NCBI RefSeq assembly: GCF_902459465.1
Contig: NC_047066.1
Location: forward strand, 9,861,047 to 9,925,046
Reading direction: 5' to 3'
From: Asterias rubens
Lineage: Eukaryota; Echinodermata; Asteroidea; Forcipulatida; Asteriidae
Length of the DNA stretch: 64,000 bases
A model generated the notes under the pieces. That model was not told the origin of the DNA, did not search any database, and was given only the letters and a program-made list of their open reading frames with translations. A program made the position numbers and the translations under genes. The first letter of the stretch is position 1. Each line of letters starts with the position of its first letter. Shown in pieces: positions 54,801-64,000 of this stretch.

Positions 54801-57800
54801 ACCAACAATGAGGCTAGTGGAAAGACCACCACTGCAACAACCACCCATGAGGCTGATGGTAAGAAAACCACTGCAACAACCAACAATGAGGCTGGTGGAA
54901 AGACCACCACTGCAACAACCAACAATGAGGCTGATGGAAAGACCACCACTGCAACAACCACCAATGAGGCTGGTGGAAAGACCACTACTGCAACAACCAA
55001 CAATGAGGCTGGTGGAAAGTCCACCACTGCAACAACCAGCAATGAGGCTAGTGGAAAGACCACCACTGCAACAACCAATGAGGCTGGTGGAAAGTCCACC
55101 ACTGCAACAACAACCCATGAGGCTGGTGGAAAGACCATCACTGCAACAACCAACAGTGAGGCTAGTGGAAAGACCACCACTGCAACAACAACCAATGAGG
55201 CTAGTGGAAAGACCACCACTGCAACAACCACCAATGAGGCTGGTGGAAAGACCACCACTGCAACAACCACCAATGAGGCTGGTGGAAAGACCACCACTGC
55301 AACAACCAACAGTGAGGCTAGTGGAAAGACCACCACTGCAACAATCAACAACGAGGCTAGTGGAAAGACCACCACTGCAACAACCAACAATGAGGCTGGT
55401 GGAAAGTCCACCACTGCAACAACAACCAATGAGGCTGGTGGAAAGACCATCACTGCAACAACCACCAATGAGGGTGGTGGACAGACAATCACTGCAACAA
55501 CAAACAACGAGGCTAGTGGAAAGACCGCCACTGCAACAACCACCAATGAGGCTGGTGGAAAGACCACCACTGCAACAACCACCAATGAGGCTGACGGAAT
55601 GACCACCAATGCAACAACAACCAATGAGGCCGATGGACAGACCACCACTGCAACAACCACCAATGAGGCTGGTGGAATGACCACCACTGCAACAACAAGC
55701 AATGAGGCTAGTGGAAAGACCACCACTGCAACAACCAATGAGGCTGATGGAAAGACCACCACTGCAACAACCAATGAGGCTGGTGGAAAGACCAACACTG
55801 CAACAACCACCAATGAGGCTGGTGGAAAGACCACCACTGCAACAACCAATGAGGCTGGTGGAAAGACCACCACTGCAACAACCAATGAGGCTCGTGGAAA
55901 GACCATCACTGCAACAACCACCAATGAGGGTGGTGGACAGACCATCACTGCAACAACCAACAACGAGGCAAGTGGAAAGACCACCACTGCAACAACCACC
56001 AATGAGGCTGGTGGAAAGACCACCACTGCAACAACCACCAATGAGGCTGACGGAATGACCACCAATGCAACAACAACCAATGAGGCCGATGGACAGACCA
56101 CCACTGCAACAACCACCAATGAGGCTGGTGGAATGACCACCACTGCAACAACCAACAATGAGGCTAGTGGAAAGACCACCACTGCAACAACCAGCAATGA
56201 GGCTAGTGGAAAGACCACCACTGCAATAACCAATGAGGCCGGTGGACAGACCACCACTGCAACAACCACCAATGAGGCTGGTGGAATGACCACCACTGCA
56301 ACAACCATCAATGAGGCTAGTGGAAAGACCACCACTGCAACAACCAATGAGGCTGGTGGAAAGACCACCACTGCAACAACCAATGAGGCTGGTGGAAAGA
56401 CCAACACTGCAACAACCACCAATGAGGGTGGTGGACAGACCACCACTGCAACAACCACTAACGAGGCTGGTGGAATGACCATCACTGCAACAACCAACAA
56501 TGAGGCTAGTGGAAAGACCACCACTGCAACAACCAATGAGGCTGGTGAAAAGACCACCACTGCAACAACCAATGAGGCTGGTGGAAAGACCAACACTGCA
56601 ACAACCACAAATGATGGTGGTGGACAGACCATCACTGCAACAACCAACAACGAGGCTAGTGGAAACACCACAACTGCAACAACCACCAATGAGGCTGGTG
56701 GAAAGACCACCACTGCAACAACCACCAATGAGGCTGGTGGAAAGACCACCACTGCAACAACCACCAATGAGGCTGACGGAATGACCACCAATGCAACAAG
56801 CACCAATGAGGCCGGTGGACAGACCATCACTGCAACAACCAACAGTGAGGCTGGTGGACAGACCATCACTGCAACAACCAACAACAAGGCTGGTCGAAAG
56901 ACCACCACTGCAACAACCACCAATGAGGCTGGTGGAATGACCACCACTGCAACAACCAACAATGAGGCTAGTGGAATGACCACCACTGCAACAACCAGCA
57001 ATGAGGCTAGTGGAAAGACCACCACTGCAATAACCAATGAGGCCGGTGGACAGACCACCACTGCAACAACCACCAATGAGGCTGGTGGAATGACCACCAC
57101 TGCAACAACCACCACTGAGGGTGGTGGAAAGACCGCCATTCCAACAACCAACAATGAGGCTGGTGGAAAGACCATCACTACAACAACCAGCAATGAAGCT
57201 GGTGGAAAGACCACCACTGAAACAACCAACAATGAGGCTAGTGGAAAGACCACCACTGCAACAACCAGCAATGAGGCTAGTGGAAAGACCACCACTGCAA
57301 TAACCAATGAGGCCGGTGAACAGACCACCACTGCAACAACCACCAATGAGGCTGGTGGAATGACCACCACTGCAACAACCAACAATGAGGCTAGTGGAAA
57401 GACCACCACTGCAACAACCAGCAATGAGGCTAGTGGAAAGACCACCACTGCAATAACCAATGAGGCCGGTGGACAGACCACCACTGCAACAACCACCAAT
57501 GAGGCTGGTGGAATGACCACCACTGCAACAACCATCAATGAGGCTAGTGGAAAGACCACCACTGCAACAACCAATGAGGCTGGTGGAAAGACCACCACTG
57601 CAACAACCAATGAGGCTGGTGGAAAGACCAACACTGCAACAACCACCAATGAGGGTGGTGGACAGACCACCACTGCAACAACCACTAACGAGGCTGGTGG
57701 AATGACCATCACTGCAACAACCAACAATGAGGCTAGTGGAAAGACCACCACTGCAACAACCAATGAGGCTGGTGAAAAGACCACCACTGCAACAACCAAT

Positions 57801-60800
57801 GAGGCTGGTGGAAAGACCAACACTGCAACAACCACAAATGATGGTGGTGGACAGACCATCACTGCAACAACCAACAACGAGGCTAGTGGAAACACCACAA
57901 CTGCAACAACCACCAATGAGGCTGGTGGAAAGACCACCACTGCAACAACCACCAATGAGGCTGACGGAATGACCACCAATGCAACAAGCACCAATGAGGC
58001 CGGTGGACAGACCATCACTGCAACAACCAACAGTGAGGCTGGTGGACAGACCATCACTGCAACAACCAACAACAAGGCTGGTCGAAAGACCACCACTGCA
58101 ACAACCACCAATGAGGCTGGTGGAATGACCACCACTGCAACAACCAACAATGAGGCTAGTGGAATGACCACCACTGCAACAACCAGCAATGAGGCTAGTG
58201 GAAAGACCACCACTGCAATAACCAATGAGGCCGGTGGACAGACCACCACTGCAACAACCACCAATGAGGCTGGTGGAATGACCACCACTGCAACAACCAC
58301 CACTGAGGGTGGTGGAAAGACCGCCATTCCAACAACCAACAATGAGGCTGGTGGAAAGACCATCACTACAACAACCAGCAATGAGGCTGGTGGAAAGACC
58401 ACCACTGAAACAACCAACAATGAGGCTAGTGGAAAGACCACCACTGCAACAACCACCAATGAGGCCGGTGGACAGACCATCACTGCAACAACCAACAGTG
58501 AGGCTGGTGGACAGACCATCACTGCAACAACCAACAACGAGGCTGGTCGAAAGACCACCACTGCAACAAACATCAATGAGGCTGGTGGAAAGACCACCAC
58601 TGCAACAACCAATGAGGTTGGTGGAAAGAACACCACTGCAACAACCAATAAGGCCGATGGACAGACCACCACTGCAACAACCACCAATGAGGCTGGTGGA
58701 ATGACCACCACTGCAACAACCAACAATGAGGCTAGTGGAATGACCACCACTGCAACAACCAGCAATGAGGCTAGTGGAAAGACCACCACTGCAACAACCA
58801 GCAATGAGGCTGGTGGAAAGACCACCACTGAAACAACCAACAATGAGGCTAGTGGAAATACCACCACTGCAACAACCAGCAATGAGGCTAGTGGAAAGAC
58901 CACCACTGCAATAACCAATGAGGCCGGTGGACAGACCACCACTGCAACAACCACCAATGAGGCTGGTGGAATGACCACCACTGCAACAACCAACAATGAG
59001 GCTAGTGGAAAGACCACCACTGCAACAACCAATGAGGCTGGTGGAAAGACCACCACTGCAACAACCAATGAGGCTGGTGGAAAGACCAACACTGCAACAA
59101 CCACGAATGAGGGTGGTGGACAGACCACCACTGCAACAACCACTAATGAGGTTGGTGGAATGACCATCACTGCAACAACCAACAATGAGGCTAGTGGAAA
59201 GACCACCACTGCAACAACCAATGAGGCTGGTGAAAAGACCACCACTGCAACAACCAATGAGGCTGGTGGAAAGACCACCACTGCAACAACCACCAATGAG
59301 GGTGGTGGACAGACCATCACTGCAACAACCAACAACGAGGCAAGTGGAAAGATCACCACTGCAACAACCAATGAGGCCGATGGACAGACCACCACTGCAA
59401 CAACCAACAACGAGGCTAGTGGAAAGACCACCACTGCAACAACCAATGAGGCTGGTGAAAAGACCACCACTGCAACAACCAATGAGGCTGGTGGAAAGAC
59501 CACCACTGCAACAACCACCAATGAGGCTGGTGGAAAGACCATCACTGCAACAACCAACAACGAGGCTAGTGGAAAGACCACCACTGCAACAACCAATGAG
59601 GCTGGTGAAAAGACCACCACTGCAACAACCAATGAGGCTGGTGGAAAGACCACCACTGCAACAACCAACAATGAGGCTGACGGAATGACCACCAATGCAA
59701 CAACCACCAATGAGGCCGGTGGACAGACCATCACTGCAACAACCAACAGTGAGGCTGGTGGACAGACCATCACTGCAACAACCAACAACGAGGCTGGTCG
59801 AAAGACCACCACTGCAACAACCATCAATGAGGCTGGTGGAAAGACCACCACTGCAACAACCAATGAGGTTGGTGGAAAGACCACCACTGCAACAACCAAT
59901 GAGGCCGATGGACAGACCACCACTGCAACAACCACCAATGAGGCTGGTGGAATGACCACCACTGCAACAACCAACAATGAGGCTAGTGGAATGACCACCA
60001 CTGCAACAACCAGCAATGAGGCTAGTGGAAAGACCACCACTGCAATAACCAATGAGGCCGGTCGACAGACCACCACTGCAACAACCACCAATGAGGCTGG
60101 TGGAATGACCACCACTGCAACAACCACCACTGAGGGTGGTGGAAACACCGCCATTCCAACAACCAACAATGAGGCCGGTGGACAGACTATCACTGCAACA
60201 ACCAACAGTGAGGCTGGTGGACAGACCATCACTGCAACAACCAACAACGAGGCTGGTCGAAAGACCACCACTGAAACAACCACCAATGAGGCTGGTGGAA
60301 AGACCACCACTGCAACAACCACCAATGAGGCTGGTGGAATGACCACCACTGCAACAACCAGCAATGAGGCTAGTGCAAAGACCACCACTGCAATAACCAA
60401 TGAGGCCGGTGGACAGACCACCACTGCAACAACCACCAATGAGGCTGGTGGAATGACCACCACTGCAACAACCAACAATGAGGCTAGTGGAAAGACCACC
60501 ACTGCAACAACCAATGAGGCTGGTGGAAAGACCACCACTGCAACAACCAATGAGGCTGGTGGAAAGACAACCACTGCAGCAACCAACACTGAGGGTGGTG
60601 GAAAGACCACCACTGCAACAACCACCAATGAGGCTGGTGGAAAGACCACCACTGCACCAACCACCAATGAGGCTGGTGGAAAGCCTACCACTGCAACAAC
60701 AACCAATGAGGCTGGTGGAAAGACCATCACTGCAACAACCAACAACGAGGCAAGTGGAAAGATCACCACTGCAACAACCAATGAGGCTGGTGGAAAGACC

Positions 60801-62375
60801 ATCACTGCAACAACCACTAACGAGGCTGGTGGAAAGACCACCACTGCAACAACCAATGAGGCTGGTGGAAAGACCACCACTGCAACAACAACCAATGAGG
60901 GTGGTGGACAGACCACCACTGCAACAACCACCAATGAGGCTTGTGGAAAGACCATCACTGCAACAACCAACAATGAGGCTGGTGGAAAGACCACCACTGC
61001 AACAACCAACAATGAGGCTGGTGGAAAGACCACCACTGCAACAACCAACAATGAGGCTAGTGGAAAGACCACCACTGCAACAACCAATGAGGCTGGTGGA
61101 AAGACCACCACTGCAACAACCAACAATGAGGCTAGTGGAAAGACCACCACTGCAACAACCAATGAGGCTGATGGAAAGACCACCACTGCAACAACCAACA
61201 ATGAGGCTGGTGGAAAGACCACCACTGCAACAACCAACAATGAGGCTGGTGGAAAGACCACCACTGCAACAACCAACAATGAGGCTAGTGGAAAGACCAT
61301 CACTGCAACAACCAACAATGAGGGTGGTGGAAAGACCACCACTGCAACAACCAACAATGAGGCTGGTGGAAAGACCACCACTGCAACAACCAATGAGGCT
61401 GGTGGAAAGACCACCACTGCAACAACCAACAATGAGGCTGGTGGAAAGACCACCACTGCAACAACCAACAATGAGGCTAGTGGAAAGACCACCACTGCAA
61501 CAACCAATGAGGCTAGTGGAAAGACCATCACTGCAACAACCAATGAGGCTGGTGGAAAGACCACCACTGCAACAACAACCAATGAGGGTGGTGGACAGAC
61601 CACCACTGCAACAACCAACAATGAGGGTGGTGGACAGACCATCACTGCAACAACCAACAACGAGGCAAGTGGAAAGATCACCACTGCAACAACCAACAAT
61701 GAGGCTGGTGGAAAGACCATCACTGCAACAACCACCAATGAGGCTGGTGGAATGACCACATCTTCAGTTGTGAACACTATCGCTACATATGACCCCAATA
61801 TGACCTTTCCAACAGCCAGTCCAGATTTGGTCACCACCGTTATTATTAGCAGTACAAAGTCAAACATGTCTACAGTTGTTTTAACCCACTCCGAACCTAA
61901 CATGACAACTGCTATCATCACCAGTCCGGGTGATGTCACGGATTTAACAAGTCCCTCACAGTCTGGAATAACCTCTTATGAGGTCACCAGTGCGAGAGAA
62001 GACCAGACGACCGTCCAGGTCAACAGTCCAGAACCCCAAGATGTCAGTGTAGGCTTGACCAACCCCGTGTCGAAAGTGACCGAGGCTGTTATTAGAAGTA
62101 CTCACCCCATTCTAATTATAACGAAACAGAGGGACTTCCGCAAGCAAAGTAGGAGGAATAAGCGAGCTTTGAGGAGATGGAGATTAAAGGAGAGAATGAG
62201 GCGGGCAATGGAAAGGATGAAAAGACTGAAAGCCAGAATGGAAAAGAGGAACAAGAAAATGATGGAGAGAATTGTGAAAATTGAGGACAGGAATAAGAAA
62301 CGAGCTGAAAGGGAAGTAGAGAGAGTGGTTAAGAAAAGCAAGGGAAGAAATATCAAAAAGGACAGAGGCCCATAA
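51895..62375 (+). CDS. Gene 5: giant secreted LDLa mucin-like protein with basic helical C terminus (~2,925 aa)
   Basis: Coding exons 51895-51991, 53242-53367 and 53821-62375, phase 1. The last acceptor (ATTCTGTTGTAG) is less certain; 53788 is an in-frame alternative giving a Glu at the joint, as in genes 2-4. Residues 1-23 are a signal peptide. Residues 36-71 are an LDLa domain (Cys 36, 43, 49, 56, 62, 71) with Trp54, CDT, SDE and Gln61 at the acidic-ligand position. An acidic region with a CRC motif leads to about 190 units of 12 or 13 residues (TTTATTNNEAGGK, TTTATTNEAGGK) at about 256-2720. Residues 2720-2840 are Thr/Ser-rich with three N-glycosylation sequons (NMT, NMS, NMT). After a furin-type RNKR the final ~75 residues are a Lys/Arg/Glu-rich, Met-containing helix. 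Probably a gel-forming or matrix glycoprotein (inference). The 7.7 kb minus-strand ORF here is a shadow. Confidence 0.8.
51992..52600. other. Intron of gene 5, weak tRNA-like repeat
   Basis: 52390-52480 has a box A-like GGGCAAGTGGTTGAGCG and TTCCGGGGTTAGAGAGG. It may be a decayed SINE; the rest is unrecognised. Confidence 0.35.
52605..53205. mobile_element. MITE-D cluster with internal 31 bp tandem repeat (52720-52876)
   Basis: Several MITE-D arms (GGATTTCAAAACGAG, TGGATTTCACAAATAG, CACTTTGTGAAATCGATCCC) enclose five 31 bp copies of CAGTCCTAAGTTAGGACTAT. This looks like nested and expanded copies of the 7835-7976 element. Confidence 0.7.
53368..53820. other. Last intron of gene 5 (predicted)
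   Basis: Donor GAAG|GTAAAA; acceptor by choice at 53819-53820. The open frame extends upstream to 53679, but no start signal supports translation from there. Confidence 0.5.
54364..61755 (+). repeat. Coding tandem array of 39/36 bp units (about 190)
   Basis: Units ACCACCACTGCAACAACC + AACAATGAGGCTGGTGGAAA G (39 bp) alternate irregularly with units lacking one Asn/Thr codon (36 bp). Variation is at Gly/Ser/Asp, Lys/Gln/Met and Thr/Ile positions. All units are in frame, so every frame and strand is unusually open. Confidence 0.95.
56100..58452 (+). repeat. Higher-order ~1.2 kb tandem duplication inside the gene 5 array
   Basis: About 56100-57263 and 57327-58452 carry the same series of variant units (for example NEAGEK, NDGGGQ, TTEGGGKTAIPT, NNKAGRK), offset by 1,227 bp and then 1,188 bp after loss of one 39 bp unit. 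Confidence 0.85.
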
Positions 62376-62654
62376 AACAAAATGAAAAGGAAACGAAAAA
62401 GGAGAAAACGGAGAGTAACAGAGAACTTTAGCCAAAACTGAGAAAAGGTTTTGTATACGTTTGGTATTGAATCTAAAAAACTATTGGCCTTACTTGGGGA
62501 GAAGTACATCAGCTTTGAAGTAGTATAATGCATTTTGAGAAAATGTTCACCTTGAAGTACTGCGGTTATGGACAACTAAATCACCTGTGTTCCCCTATGT
62601 TAATTTGAGAGGCATTACTACTACAGTGAAGTTTCTTAGATTGTGTGTTTCAAT
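62376..62654. other. Gene 5 3' flank
   Basis: A/G-rich for the first ~80 bp after the stop (frame-open continuation of Lys/Arg codons), then unrecognised. No canonical AATAAA was identified close by. Confidence 0.4.
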
Positions 62655-62800
62655 GGGAGACTTTCTGGGACGATAGAGGGCAGCAGACTTACCGGGTAAA
62701 TCCATTGTTCTCAGAACTATGCGCATGTTCAGAACTACGTAAACAATGGAAATTTACCCGGTATGTCTGCTGCCGCCTAGCGTTGGAAAGTCTCCTATTG
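62655..62800. mobile_element. Palindromic MITE
   Basis: GGGAGACTTTCTGGGACGAT and GGCAGCAGACTTACCGGGTA mirror TACCCGGTATGTCTGCTGCC and GTTGGAAAGTCTCC. Confidence 0.8.
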
Positions 62801-62904
62801 CCGATTATTCTTCCTGCGTGGACATAAACCGCTCCAGATTTTCGGCATGATCTAATTTTACTACAGAATAGTGTTTAATGGTTTGAATCTATACAACAAT
62901 GGAT

Positions 62905-63286
62905 TTAAAGGCAGTGGACACTATTGTTATTGTCAAAGACCAGTCTTCTCACTTGGTGTATCTCAACATATGCATAAAATAACTAACCTGTGTAAATTTG
63001 AGCTCAATCGGTCATCAAAGTTGCGAGATAATAATGAAAGAAGAAAACACCCTTGTCACACGAAGTTGTGTGCGTTTAGGTGGTTTCGAGACCTCAAGTT
63101 CTAAATTTGAGGTCTCGAAATCAAATTCGTGGAAAATTACTTCTTTCTCCAAAACTATGCCACTTCAGAGGGAGCGGTTTCTCACAGTGTTTTATACCAC
63201 CAACCTCTCCCCATTACTTGCCAACAAGAAAGGTTTTATGCGAATAATTACTTTGAGTAATAACCACTAGTGTCCACTGCCTTTAA
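62905..63286. mobile_element. MITE-A copy
   Basis: TTAAAGGCAGTGGACACTAT ... AGTGTCCACTGCCTTTAA, among the best-preserved ends in the window. Confidence 0.85.
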
Positions 63287-63597
63287 ACAATTGAACAATG
63301 TGTTCCAATTACCAAACGTATACAATCGAAGAAGCCAAACACAAAGGGGAGATTGAATGGGAGAAAAGATACAGAAAGAACCATTTTAGCTTGACAAATA
63401 TTAACTTTCATTCCGTAGATATTAATTTAAATTTTGAGCGATGTATAAGTATTATAACTGCGAATAATAACTGTGGTTAATCTTTTTGCAGACCTGAGTT
63501 CAATTTAGCTGCTTTAGCTCATAAAGGTAGCCAGCACACCAAAATTATGCTTACCAGTAGGTTTAACCAGCCCAAGCTACCATTTCACGTGTTCCAT
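63287..63597. other. Intergenic, nothing recognised
   Basis: A 60-codon open frame at 63298 lacks any supporting signal. Confidence 0.45.
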
Positions 63598-63808
63598 TGG
63601 GAAGGCACTAAATACTAAACTCCACAGCGGTTCGGCCCATCGGAGAATACCCGAGCGTAACAACCAGGTCCTAGTGGTTAGTCCACTCTTATGTAACAAC
63701 TCCCCAAACCTGCTGCGTGGGGGATCGTCGCGAACCGTGCCGGAATGTTCCGAGAGCACACGAAAAGTTCCGAACCGCTGTAAAGGTTAGTTTTTAGTGC
63801 CTTCCATT
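63598..63808. mobile_element. Palindromic MITE
   Basis: GGGAAGGCACTAAATACTAA and CACAGCGGTTCGG mirror CCGAACCGCTGT and TTAGTTTTTAGTGCCTTCC. Confidence 0.8.
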
Positions 63809-63954
63809 ACAGTTACATTGTGTACCTAGTATCCTGCCCATTTTCTACTGCTTCAAGAGGCTCTCTGAATTTGGGTCCGAATTCGATGTTAGTCTGAGTG
63901 TGATTTATACACTGTTTAGAAGATAAGAACCTTCTAAGGATGAGGAAGTCTATT

Positions 63955-64000
63955 TTAAAAGGCACTGTACACCTTTGGTAGTGTTGTCAAAAATGTCAAG
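63955..64000. mobile_element. Start of a further MITE-A, cut by window end
   Basis: TTTAAAAGGCACTGTACACC then TGTCAAAAATGTCAAG fits the left end of the family. Confidence 0.6.

Noticed and set aside
54191-61939. 2,582-codon minus-strand ORF (VVVAVVVFPPASL repeats) opposite gene 5
   Set aside because: The sense array is built of 36/39 bp units whose reverse complement has no stop codon, so an antisense frame stays open automatically. It has no splice, promoter or signal evidence.

Overview
The window is nuclear DNA from a metazoan, most likely an echinoderm and perhaps a sea star. The signs are short coding exons separated by repeat-filled introns, GT/AG introns, TATA promoters with non-coding first exons, and swarms of short inverted-repeat elements. 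The abundant ~385 bp element that begins GGCAGTGGACACTATTGG is of a kind I associate with asteroid genomes; that is memory, not a search result. There are no prokaryotic or organellar genes, and I found no intact rRNA or tRNA gene.

All recognisable protein coding belongs to one previously unnamed tandem family on the + strand. Each complete member is built from a signal-peptide exon, one LDL-receptor class A (LDLa) exon flanked by phase-1 introns, and one divergent last exon. Members are: gene 1 (1-1528, last exon only, cut by the window edge); gene 2 (coding 9907-26913, 600 aa); gene 3 (37986-40095, 249 aa); gene 4 (43579-46047, 133 aa); gene 5 (51895-62375, about 2,925 aa, with an 8.5 kb last exon). 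The last exons usually start with a short acidic stretch and then carry a cationic module and/or a Thr-rich mucin-like tandem repeat. The cationic module is Gly/Arg/Trp-rich in genes 1 and 2, Tyr/Arg/Lys-rich behind a furin-type site in gene 3, and a Lys/Arg-rich helix at the C terminus of gene 5. In all four visible LDLa domains the acidic calcium ligand before the fifth cysteine is Gln. Three members have a TATA box and a non-coding first exon (near 7726, 34430 and 42639).

Layout: 1-5702 is a near-identical copy of 25449-31110, so gene 1 and gene 2 share their last exon and 3' flank. 5703-9858 holds a THAP-domain relic between perfect 16 bp inverted repeats and the gene 2 promoter. 9986-23664 is a 13.7 kb intron of gene 2, much of it an array of ~1.4-2.1 kb hairpin-ended repeats that carry a 5S-rRNA-derived module. 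23665-26913 completes gene 2. 31111-37934 is repeat-rich DNA with the gene 3 promoter. 37935-53820 holds genes 3 and 4 and the first exons of gene 5 among many MITEs. 53821-62375 is the giant mucin exon. 62376-64000 is MITE-rich flank.

Inference: the cluster encodes secreted LDLa-headed polypeptides that diversify by swapping cationic and mucin-like C-terminal modules. Mucosal defence, adhesive secretion, or gamete or egg-coat functions are all compatible; the sequence alone does not choose between them. Exon joins were made by eye from splice signals and phase and have not been tested against RNA.
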